From Trogon surrucura (lineage: Eukaryota > Chordata > Aves > Trogoniformes > Trogonidae), in the NCBI GenBank assembly GCA_020746105.1, contig CM036630.1, forward strand, positions 11,803,840-11,867,839: DNA of 64,000 bases. Direction: 5' to 3'. The position numbers and the translations under genes are program-made. Below are positions 54,301 to 60,690 of the stretch, piece after piece; positions within the stretch are counted from its first letter, which is position 1; each line of letters begins with the position of its first letter. The notes below the pieces were generated by a model, which was given only the letters and a program-made list of their open reading frames with translations, ran no database searches and was not told the DNA's origin.

Positions 54301-57300
54301 GGCTTGTATAAGTGTAATAAGGTGACAAACAGGAAACAACAGCGTTGACTTAGGGGGCAGAATTAATAAATCCATCTTGCCAAATACAGAACAGCTTTTC
54401 TTCATAAATCCGCATGCAGTTGTTGCAACAGATCTTTGGACAATCCTGTAACAGCATTTCATTCTGTTTCTAGGTGGATCAAGTGACCCGTTTGGAGGAT
54501 TTGCTGATTTTAGTTCAGCTGCTGCTTCAGCAAGTTTCCCGTCATCACAAGGTAGGATTGATTTACAGATTGAAATGCTGTTTAAGGGCAGAAGGAGGGG
54601 AAGTGATGCCACATGGCACTGTTGAAAGTCACTTCCCTTTCCAGGGCAAACTGCGTTTATGTAACTGGACTTTGAGTGCTGTGCTTAGTAAGGAAGGTAC
54701 TTGCTGGCTGGCACAACACATCTGGAACTTGTTGTGAGCTTTATTTCGGAAAAATGTTGGTAGGAATTACAAATACATCCCTGTTCATCTAATAGTATAA
54801 TATGAACACAGCTTTAAGTCTGATTTTGAAATGCGCTGAAATAAGGTGTGACTTGTGAAGCCTGCAGCGCTACCCAGCAGGACGGTGCTGCCCACAGACA
54901 CGGGGCGGAGGGCGCTGGCTGGCTCTCCCGTGGGAGGTTGGTCTGGGCAGTAGCGGTGTTTGTGGCTGGGGGTTCTCAGCCAGAGCGTAGGGTTTAGTCC
55001 AGAATAAGATAAGAAAAGAGTAACAAAGAGGTTGATCTGCAAACCTACCCGTGAGACGGCTTTTAGTCAGCATGTTTATATTTCTTCCTTTGTTTTGCTG
55101 TCTTAGGAAAATTGTATTGGGCATGGATTGGTTAATACACCTTTAATTTGCTTGGTAGGAAAGAACTGCTCTAGTTTTTTTAGAGGCGTTCTTAGTGAAA
55201 ACCGAGTTGTTTTGCAAACACAAAGCCGCCTACTATGCAAATAATTTGTGTGTTAATACAGGCGAAATTGATACAATCCTTTATCTGCATTAACATGATT
55301 AATCTATTCCAATCACCATTATGCAAGGGACAAGGAGTCCTGTGAAATGATTAATCATTCCTGAACAGCATAAACCCCTCTAGGAATCTTTTCTTTCTTG
55401 ATTAATCATCTTTGAAGTTCTACTGAAGGGGCAAAACCTTATCCCTTTTACCCCCACTTCCATTATTGGTACTCAGTGCACAGGTCTGAACACAGAAGCA
55501 GCACACTCAGCATTTACTTATCTATCAGGAATATTTAAAGTAGGTTTTAATTTTTAATATGTAATACTAATTGAAACATTCTAATATAGCCCCTCTTTGT
55601 GAGGGAGATCAAAGCAAATGTTCCAGTAAGGCCCTAAGCTAAGGAATATTAGTCCACTTCATACGCTGCAGTTGTTGGCAATACTTGGATTCTATGAACA
55701 GATTCACTCTCCTACAATTCTTTAAATTCTAATGTATTGATAAAGATGACAAAAGGTTGAAGGTGTATGCTGATAACTATTTAAATGGAGTATAAAAGGC
55801 TGTTGCAGTTCCCTTTTGAGTGGGTAGATTACAGAAAACTTGCTACGGATGGGCGTTACAGAACGAGCCATTGTGTAGGTTAGGAAGTGGGAACTAGCAC
55901 TGGATTCATGTACCCAGCTTTACGTGGTTTAGTCTTCATTTGCTCATCTAAAGAAATGCAAGGGATGATTTACCTGTTCATTAGATATAGGAGTTCATTT
56001 CATATGTCAGTGCCATTGTTTGAGACTTAGCTGAAGTACCAAAAGTCTGTCAGTGGCATAATCAAAAAGCTGACCTGTACAACAGCCCAGACTTGGAACA
56101 AGACTCACTGTGTAGCAGCGAGAGCTGTTTGAAGGGCATTGCTTTATTTTTAGCCTCTCCTGTAGATGTTTTGGTAAGCTTTTCTTTCCCTGTCATTCCT
56201 GTGAAGTAACCCATTTCTTGTTAATAGAAAAACATGTGTTTTTAACGGAGGCAACATCTCCTCCCGTTTGACTCAAAGGTTATGACATATTCTCAGTTCA
56301 CTGGTTTGTGTCTCTGGACATCTGTGATCCTGAAACAGGTACCCTCGCAGTTGTCTACAAACAGGTTATACTGCCAGGCTCTTTGCGGTGAAATAGAGAG
56401 TGCTGTAAGTTGCTGTGTTTTGATTTAAACGCTTGTCTGCAGAAACCCTGGTATATTGAAAGGAAACGAAGTTTAAGTGCTGAGCTAAGGGTTCACCAAA
56501 GCTGCTGCTGAGAGAATTGCTAGATCCGAGACTGAATTTCTGTTTCAAGCCAAGACATTTAGTTCAGGACTCGGGTTTAGAAAACACAATGCCTTTTACA
56601 TGAGCACTTCATGGGATGGGAAGAAATTATTCCTTACTGCCTCAAGTAAGAGCTCCCACTGTCAACTTGCTTTCAATGTTCTGGTTTTTGTTCCCCTCAG
56701 CATTGTTTTATAAAAAGAGCTACTAACTGTATATAACCAAATTTTGAAGAGTTGTCTTTGTTTTATATTTTGCTTTATGAAATGACTTATTCCTGTCCAC
56801 TGTTCTCCCAACGAATACCAGAGTGATGAGATAAAAAGTTAATCAATACTATCAAAGTTCTAGGTGTTGTTTTGAATAGAGACTCCAATCTACCACTAAG
56901 TTATCTTTCGGTCATATTTCAGCTAAAGAAAACCTGTCCCTACTTGTCGTGCATCCACAGGTGACATGTTACCAAACATCCTTCTACTTTGTGCATGGGT
57001 GTTTCATATTTCCTTTGCTACCTTGTTAAAATTGTTGGAATATTCATGAGAGAGAATGATGTCCAGATGGAGGTTCTACCTGCAGATGTTAATCTGGACG
57101 GACACAGATCAGCTTTCATTTGTTTCAGTTCATGGAATATGGCATTTGCTCAGTGCTTTTCTCTAAGTCTTCTGCCTTTCTTCTCTCTGTCTTCCTTCCT
57201 CCCGCACCGTTGCCTTTCCTTCAGGTACAGCAACAAGTGGAAATGGAGACTTTGGTGACTGGAGTGCCTTCAACCAAGCTTCTCCTTGTCCCAGTGCTTC

Positions 57301-59270
57301 ACCTGGAGAGCTCTTCAGCAGCACGGCACAGCAGCCAGCTATAGACCTCTTCAGTAGCTCACAGTCAGCTTCTGGCCAGCCTCCGACTGCTTCAAATTCT
57401 ACTGATCTCTTTGATTTAATGGGCCCTTCTCAGACAACCATGACGGCTTCACAAAGTATGAATTTCTCTATGATGAGCTCCAATGCTGTGGGCATCAGTT
57501 TACCCATGTCAAGGTCACAGGTATGCTGCTGTGTGTACAGTTTGCTAATGACCTTCCTCAACTAATCTTTTGTCTTCTCCTTAATCACAACATTGAAAAT
57601 TAATCCATTCCATTCCCAGAGTCTATACCTAGTCGCTCAGATGTTGTTAGCAGCATTTGGTGTGAAAATTTTGTCCAAAAATGTTTGAGTAGCCTCCTGG
57701 AAAGAAAAGATGTTAGATGTTCTTGAAAAGCCCCCTTTTATAAGCCAGTCTTCTCTGAGATGGTCTTCATTGTTCTATGAAGTGTTGCTGCTTGGTTGGG
57801 TTGATGATATTTTAAACCTCCACAGAACATTATAAGCTTCCAGCCTCAAGAAGATGAAGATGAGGATTGGTCTGTTCTTCAAAACACAGAAGTGCCTGCT
57901 TCAAGTGGCGAGTTTTTGGAAACCATGACAGGTTGACTTGGTTAGGAGGAGCAAATCACTATGTTTGGGTTCAAAGCTTGACTGGAGATGATCACTGTTA
58001 TTCTATGTATTGATATGGAAGCTTGATTCTAGTGTACAAAATACTCTTTTAACCCATTTTAATGGTGTAACAGCATGTGATAACACTGCTTTGGAAGAGC
58101 TAAAACTCATGGCTAAAAATTTCACTGGCTTCATATTGTCTTCTGTGGAAAAACCAACACTTACTGTTTAGTCCCGATTCTTACTGGTAAGTAACAACGA
58201 ACTTCTCTGGTTTTAGCCTCTGCAAAGCATGGACACTATGATGCCGAAGCCTACCCCTCTTTATAATGCAAGCACAGAGATGGTCCAGAAGAATTCAAGC
58301 AAAACTCTGCCCTCAACTTGGTCAGATCCCAGTGTAAATATCAGTTTGGACAATTTAGTACCTGGGATGCAGCCTTCCAAACCCCAGCAGCCATCACTTA
58401 ATTTCATGATGCAGCAACAAAGTAAGTGATTACTGCACTGTTTTGCATGCACAAAGAGCCCTGTGTGTGTTGAGTAGGTTGACCTTGAGATGGAGTGTTC
58501 TGTCAATTACCGTTTTCCTACATTTAGTTATAACTGTTTCTTAAACTACTGCAATGGTTCTGACACAAGTGACATTTTATAAATGGAGAGTGACGTGCTA
58601 GGGGGCTGGTATCTGTGTGCATGTTTTTACTGTAGAGTTTGCACCTTTGCTGTATCTCAGTTTCAGGCTTCCTAATCTCTAGAACTTCTCTAGAATATGC
58701 GTAGTAGCGTGTATTGCTATGAAATGCTATTTAAAACCTATATAGATTTTCCTGAGCCTTCACACGCAAGCTGTGGAAATGAGTGAAACAGCCACGTTTT
58801 TGTCCCCTGTTCACAGCAGTTACCACACAAGTTTCTTAAAATACCTGAGCACCTTCAGCATTGGGTGCCCATTATTGATTTTGGCGTCCCGCTTTCTTTT
58901 CTTTGCAGATATGCAACAACCCGTGAATGTCATGACTCAGAACTTTGCAGCCGTGAACCTCAATCCTCAGCCCAACATGATGCCCGTTCGGCCCCAGACG
59001 AGCCCGATGATGGGAGGGCCCATTCCCGTGGGGATGGGAATGCCCGGGGTGATGTCAGGTACGATGGGAATGACGTCCCTGGGCCCCACGCCTATGATGA
59101 ACCAGGGAATGATGGGAATGAACATGAACATGGGGGTGCCGGCTGCGGGAGTGGGTTTGACGGGCGCACTAGGGATGGGGGTGCACAATCTCGCTATGAC
59201 CTCTCTGACTCCTGGGACTGTACAACCCAAGCAAGATGCCTTTGCAAATTTTGCCAATTTTAGCAAATAA
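12338..59270 (+). CDS. CLINT1: CLINT1, clathrin interactor 1 (epsinR/enthoprotin), 13 exons
   Basis: This is an epsin-related adaptor of clathrin-coated vesicles at the trans-Golgi network and endosomes. In known family members the N-terminal ENTH domain binds PI4P and the SNARE Vti1b, and the disordered tail binds clathrin and the AP-1 gamma-ear. Exons: 12338-12378, 37961-38065, 38618-38714, 40227-40335, 41222-41386, 45330-45504, 49897-50140, 50657-50735, 54474-54551, 57225-57520, 58217-58421, 58909-59270, plus an alternative exon at 57826-57931. All junctions are GT-AG and phases match throughout, giving 1956 nt (651 aa plus stop). The start MLNMWKVRELVDKA matches the family N-terminus. The ENTH domain spans about residues 1-150 (exons 1-5). 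FGGF, GDFGDW and DLFDLM motifs lie at about 345-430, and a Met/Gly-rich tail ends in QDAFANFANFSK. Length agrees with mammalian isoforms of about 625-643 aa as I remember them. No breaks were seen. Confidence 0.96.
17923..18051 (+). other. Exon-like open segment in intron 1 (unproven)
   Basis: A strong polypyrimidine acceptor (TTGTTCTTGTTTACAG) is followed by 43 open codons (129 nt, entry and exit phase 0) and an AGG|GTAAAT donor. The peptide is hydrophobic in its first two thirds (begins AVFIWFVDLSTQ). Its phase does not fit CLINT1: entered from exon 1 (two bases left over) it would shift frame and hit a stop. It would therefore be a poison or UTR exon, an exon of another transcript, or chance. 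Confidence 0.2.
18369..18382. repeat. (GA)n microsatellite
   Basis: Seven GA units read directly in intron 1. Confidence 0.9.
22662..23037 (-). mobile_element. CR1 LINE 3' fragment
   Basis: The + strand begins with the reverse complement of the CR1 3' end (ATGGCTTGGAAGGGATCT, then ATCATCTAGTCCAACC). It continues through the recognisable CR1 tail segments CTCCACAACCTCCCTGGGCAGC, TTTTTCCTAATG and ACCCCTCAGTCTCATCTCC. The element is 5'-truncated, diverged and carries no intact reverse transcriptase. A short stretch usually found after the CCAACC block seems missing, so it is probably internally deleted. CR1 is the dominant LINE of birds and other sauropsids. Confidence 0.92.
27519..27605 (+). 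mobile_element. CR1 LINE 3'-end fragment
   Basis: GGATCCTGCTCTAGCAGG, GGTTGGACTAGATGATCTT and GGTCCCTTCCAACCCCTGAC, followed by ATTCTGTGATCCTGTGA, match the sense-strand 3' terminus of CR1, including the degenerate terminal ATTCTNTGA-type repeats. It is only about 90 bp, heavily 5'-truncated, and opposite in orientation to the CR1 at 22.7 kb. Confidence 0.9.
33596..33616. repeat. (ATTT)n microsatellite
   Basis: About five ATTT/TTTA units in intron 1, read directly. Confidence 0.85.
36315..36326. repeat. (TA)n microsatellite
   Basis: Six TA units in intron 1, close to two long T tracts at 36.1 kb. This is an unstable AT-rich patch. Confidence 0.8.
37961..38065 (+). CDS. CLINT1: CLINT1 exon 2
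   Basis: It encodes ATNVVMNYSEIESKV through NDDPWGPSGQLMGEIA, the core of the ENTH domain (residues about 14-49). Flanks are TTTGCAG and GTAAGT; length is 105 nt, entering and leaving in phase 2. NDDPWGPSG is a hallmark ENTH segment shared with epsins. Confidence 0.97.
38618..38714 (+). CDS. CLINT1: CLINT1 exon 3
   Basis: It encodes KATFMYEQFPELMNMLWTRM and DNKKNWRRVYK (residues about 49-81), ENTH helices 3-4. Acceptor TTCTTTAG; donor AAG|GTGTGT; leaves phase 0. Confidence 0.97.
40227..40335 (+). CDS. CLINT1: CLINT1 exon 4
   Basis: It encodes SLLLLAYLIRNGSERVV and REHIYDLRSLENYHFV (residues about 82-117). LLLLAYLIRNGSERVV is one of the most conserved ENTH blocks. The flanks are TTATAG and GTGAGC. 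Confidence 0.97.
41222..41386 (+). CDS. CLINT1: CLINT1 exon 5
   Basis: It encodes DENGKDQGINIRQKVKEM, then VEFAQDDDRLREERKKAK and KYIGVSSDSVGGFRYS (residues about 118-172). This is the end of ENTH and a basic linker. Acceptor is CTGCACAG and donor is ACA|GTGAGT, leaving phase 1. Confidence 0.97.
45330..45504 (+). CDS. CLINT1: CLINT1 exon 6
   Basis: It encodes ERYDPEPKSKWDEEWDKK, FPFSDKLGELSDKIGSTI, and FRRKDREDSPERC (residues about 173-230). Acceptor TTACACAG; donor GCAG|GTACTG. The upstream 44953-45329 frame that appears to run into this exon is intronic. Confidence 0.96.
45529..45534 (-). terminator. Candidate poly(A) signal of the antisense transcript
   Basis: TTTATT on + (AATAAA on -), about 118 nt after the TAA that closes the antisense ORF chain and about 25 nt before the CLINT1 exon 6/intron 6 junction in genomic terms. 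Confidence 0.3.
45652..45841 (-). other. Antisense candidate terminal exon h
   Basis: Acceptor TCTCTGGCACTTCAG. It is open for about 63 codons in the required phase (begins IQSNCSIKWQPDTRKTT) and ends in TAA at 45654-45652. An AATAAA lies about 120 nt further on, just before the CLINT1 exon 6 donor. Confidence 0.4.
45883..45931 (-). other. Antisense candidate exon g
   Basis: Acceptor AAGTCACCTGCAG with an upstream T-rich tract; donor GGCAG|GTGTAAG. The exon is 49 nt and encodes CSSLDQLKEEALRQG in the required frame. Confidence 0.42.
46082..46144 (-). other. Antisense candidate exon f
   Basis: Acceptor CCACAACAATTTCAG and strong donor CGAT|GTAAGT. The exon is 63 nt. The frame required by exon e is the only open one of the three (SVKYEIDLQIIKHNAPAEV). 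Confidence 0.5.
47706..47817 (-). other. Antisense candidate exon e
   Basis: Very good splice sites: TTTTTGTTCTCTTCTACACAG acceptor and ATGC|GTAAGT donor. The exon is 112 nt and open in phase 0, encoding RRVKAPEVWLSSRVYIGG and IQIPVTTEKM. It contains about four CpGs. It leaves one base. Confidence 0.5.
48294..48579 (-). other. Antisense candidate exon d, with frame discrepancy
   Basis: Acceptor TTGTCTGTGACATCAG and donor GAG|GTAACA. It is 286 nt, but phase 0 to phase 0 needs a multiple of three. The 5' part is open in one frame (NVSLQRRPSCTL, WYIHPENLAGVWMTLSS). The 3' part reads in the +1 frame (INGTTATEPVEINLTE) and joins the next exon in phase. Using AAA|GTATCC as donor would avoid the shift but is a weaker site. 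Confidence 0.35.
49162..49229 (-). other. Antisense candidate exon c
   Basis: Acceptor CTTTATATTTTAAG and a weak donor TCT|GTACAT. The exon is 68 nt and encodes FHKQGNCPPPTVTLPGTIKI-like sequence, leaving phase 0. The weak donor is the poorest junction of the chain. Confidence 0.35.
49329..49442 (-). other. Antisense candidate exon b
   Basis: Strong acceptor TTTCCCTTTTCAG and donor AAAT|GTAAAA. It is 114 nt and open in the phase demanded by the preceding exon, with core FGEENVYRIMQRSGTIHF. It leaves one base, matching entry of the next exon. Confidence 0.45.
49897..50140 (+). CDS. CLINT1: CLINT1 exon 7
   Basis: It encodes SDSDEEKSRRGKSPK, EFKDEEETVRTKHIHITQ and TIDLGAAAHYTGDKASPEQN (residues about 231-312). 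The Ser/acidic start resembles CK2-type phosphorylation sites. Acceptor TTTTCTAG; donor AAG|GTGAGA; leaves phase 0. Confidence 0.97.
50346..50552 (-). other. Antisense candidate exon a (introns: CLINT1 intron 7)
   Basis: The acceptor follows a T-rich tract (exact AG uncertain: ...TTTGGAG or ...GATGGCAG, the latter starting at 50543). The donor is TATG|GTAATG. One frame is open throughout and ends IFAFPKRVKY plus one base, joining the next exon in phase. A second frame over the first third is also protein-like (GRFVSEAIDYW) but meets a stop, so a frameshift may lie near 50.47 kb. Confidence 0.4.
50657..50735 (+). CDS. CLINT1: CLINT1 exon 8
   Basis: It encodes ASVPSGSKSSNDLVDLFDG and ASQPVST (residues about 313-338). 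NDLVDLFDG is a conserved DLF-type clathrin/adaptor-binding patch. The flanks are TTCTTCAG and GTAGGC. Confidence 0.96.
50736..54473 (+). other. CLINT1: CLINT1 intron 8
   Basis: No sense-strand gene was recognised. The - strand has further weak exon-like pieces that could extend the antisense chain upstream: 51170-51132, 51501-51403 (CCGCCCACAG acceptor, CCT|GTAAGC donor), and an open stretch at about 52.13-52.31 kb behind a strong acceptor. These were not added to the model. Confidence 0.6.
54474..54551 (+). CDS. CLINT1: CLINT1 exon 9
   Basis: It encodes GGSSDPFGGFADFSSAAASA and SFPSSQ (residues about 339-364). DPFGGFADF carries the phenylalanine-based gamma-ear/GAE-binding motif known in epsinR. 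The flanks are TTTCTAG and GTAGGA. Confidence 0.97.
54552..57224 (+). other. CLINT1: CLINT1 intron 9
   Basis: No coding sequence is supported. It contains a homeodomain/POU-motif block at 55.23-55.41 kb, listed separately. Confidence 0.7.
55235..55407. promoter_or_regulatory. Candidate intronic enhancer: octamer plus three spaced TGATTAATC
   Basis: ATGCAAAT, the POU octamer, lies at 55235-55242. Identical TGATTAATC nonamers lie at 55296-55304, 55348-55356 and 55399-55407, start-to-start 52 and 51 bp. GATTAATC contains back-to-back TAATC sites of the kind bound by bicoid-class (OTX/PITX) homeodomains. The motifs are seen directly; enhancer function is inferred. Confidence 0.4.
57225..57520 (+). 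CDS. CLINT1: CLINT1 exon 10
   Basis: It encodes TATSGNGDFGDWSAFNQ, SPGELFSST, PAIDLFSSSQS, STDLFDLMGPSQ and SMNFSMMSSNAVG (residues about 365-463). It is the main clathrin/AP-1 motif cluster: GDFGDW is a gamma-ear motif and the repeated DLF boxes match clathrin-box-like elements. The flanks are CCTTCAG and CAG|GTATGC, leaving phase 0. Confidence 0.96.
57826..57931 (+). CDS. CLINT1: Candidate alternative CLINT1 exon (11a)
   Basis: Acceptor AAACCTCCACAG is followed by 35 open codons plus one base and donor ACAG|GTTGAC. The peptide is acidic: NIISFQPQEDEDEDWSVL, then TEVPASSGEFLETMT. The exon is 106 nt, phase 0 in and phase 1 out, identical to the phases of exon 58217-58421. Splicing 57520 to 57826 and 57931 to 58909 keeps the frame (about 618 aa), whereas including both exons causes a premature stop. 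If the donor is not used the frame ends at TGA 57934-57936. The EDEDEDW patch resembles acidic/tryptophan adaptor motifs. I do not recall this exon in mammalian isoforms. Confidence 0.55.
58217..58421 (+). CDS. CLINT1: CLINT1 exon 11 (constitutive form)
   Basis: It encodes PLQSMDTMMPKPTPLYNAST, EMVQKNSSKTLPSTWSDP, and VNISLDNLVPGMQPSKPQQP (residues about 464-531). Acceptor GGTTTTAG; donor AAA|GTAAGT, leaving phase 1. The first 18 or so residues correspond to a segment that, from memory, is optional in human CLINT1. Confidence 0.95.
58909..59270 (+). CDS. CLINT1: CLINT1 terminal coding exon
   Basis: It encodes NMQQPVNVMTQNFAAVNLN followed by a Met/Gly/Pro-rich tail (MMNQGMMGMNMNMG) and the conserved end TVQPKQDAFANFANFSK, stop TAA at 59268-59270. 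Acceptor TTTTCTTTGCAG. Long open frames in the +2 and antisense frames here are side effects of the low-complexity Met/Gly codons. Confidence 0.97.
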
Positions 59271-60318
59271 AAGATTGTAAAATAAGTAAATAAAATGAAA
59301 TAAACCTAAAATAAATGGGCAGACTGAATGAAGGATTTTTAGCTGCACAAATATAGCTGGGGAAGGGATGGAAAACACTGATCAATACTTTTTTTTTTTT
59401 CCTTTATCGGTTAAAGTGTCTACATGAAGAACCAAAAGCTATTTTCTAAGTGTTGAAATAACTAGTTCAAATTCTGGAGAGGTGAAAGGTTTCTTCTAAG
59501 GAATGTGTTAGATGATTTTGCAAAATAATTTGTACTGAGACCATCAGAAAACCTTTCCTACCTAGAAGAACCAATTTTAACTTTGAAACTTGATGGAAGA
59601 CTGGAATGGGGGTTGGGTGAAAATGTTTGAAACTAATTTTATACTTTTCCTTTTATCTTGAAGAGCTTGACTTTCTTTTCCCCCTCTCCCTGATCGCTTT
59701 GTCATAATCGGATCATTCCTTTTACTACCACTGAGTCCACAATTGAAGTCACTCAAATACTATGATCAGTTTTTTATAAGAATATATATTTTTGTCCAAA
59801 AATGGCTTACATATGTGATTATGGCTAATTCAAAGGGACCTGGAATGTATATATACTTTTGCTAATGTTCCAGCCACACTGCTACATTACCCAAATTTTT
59901 ATTGTAAAAATCCTCTCTTGGCAATTTGGTGATCAACCGATTTTTGGGGACTTAACGTGCTTCTATTGTTATAACTGATATCCAGCACGAGGCTGAAGAA
60001 GCTTTATCCAAGACTGCTGGAAGGTTTCCTCTCAGAAAACTCAAAAAAATGGACTTTTTTGCAGTTCTTTTACAGTGGCACTGAGCATCCTTTGTACCAC
60101 CAATGTCCCTGTGGAGCCACTGGTTTAGGACATCGGCAGCAGTCAAAAGGCAAAAATATTTCTTTTTTGCGTCATTATAAAAAAAGTATCACTTAAGTTA
60201 TGTAACTCTATAACCCTACCTAATCCAACGGCATTGGATCTTAGCTTTTATACAACATTCGGTGATTCTTTTGTGTACATATGGCATTAGCAGCTGTGGA
60301 ATCCAATAGAGGAGTAAA

Positions 60319-60334
60319 ATATATATATATATAT
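60319..60334. repeat. CLINT1: (AT)n microsatellite in the 3'UTR
   Basis: About eight AT units lie immediately upstream of the AATAAA at 60336. Confidence 0.9.
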
Positions 60335-60335
60335 T

Positions 60336-60341
60336 AATAAA
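60336..60341 (+). terminator. CLINT1: Poly(A) signal AATAAA (CLINT1, distal)
   Basis: Canonical hexamer about 1.07 kb after the stop. It is a likely major cleavage signal given typical CLINT1 3'UTR length, although two ATTAAA hexamers at 60.65 kb are alternatives. Confidence 0.55.
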
Positions 60342-60690
60342 GGAAACCTGTAGCAGTCAAAGACTTTACTGATTTACTGAAAACAAAAGAATGAAATAAG
60401 GTTTTGGGGGGTTTTGTTTTTTCCTTCTGTAATTCTGCATTTAAGTTCACATGAATCATGATTCTAGAATCTGGAATACAAAGACATTGTTATATTCACA
60501 AGCTGGGAATATTGTTAAGAATAAGCACTATACTATAGGTATGAAATTTATTGCCTCCCTTTTCTTACGTTGGATTTCTTTTTTATTATTAAATTGATAA
60601 AACTTTGTTTCCATTGTATTCATAATGTTCTGTTATACATAACATTAAAATGTTCATTAAAATCAATGTTGGGCTGCTTTTCCTTTCATT

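Larger units (their letters stand above)
59271..60690 (+). other. CLINT1: CLINT1 3'UTR (end approximate)
   Basis: An AT-rich untranslated region follows the stop codon. Candidate poly(A) signals: AATAAA at 59266-59271 (overlapping the stop), 59289-59294, 59299-59304, 59310-59315 and 60336-60341, and ATTAAA at 60644-60649 and 60656-60661, the last pair followed by a GT/T-rich stretch. Two Pumilio-type TGTANATA sites lie at 59846-59853 and 60274-60281. The main end is probably near 60.36 or 60.68 kb. Confidence 0.75.

Noticed and set aside
58865-59263. 132-codon + strand and 99-codon - strand frames overlapping the last CLINT1 exon
   Set aside because: Both are by-products of the ATG/GGG-rich codons encoding the Met/Gly tail; the CLINT1 frame is the one matching the family to its conserved end.
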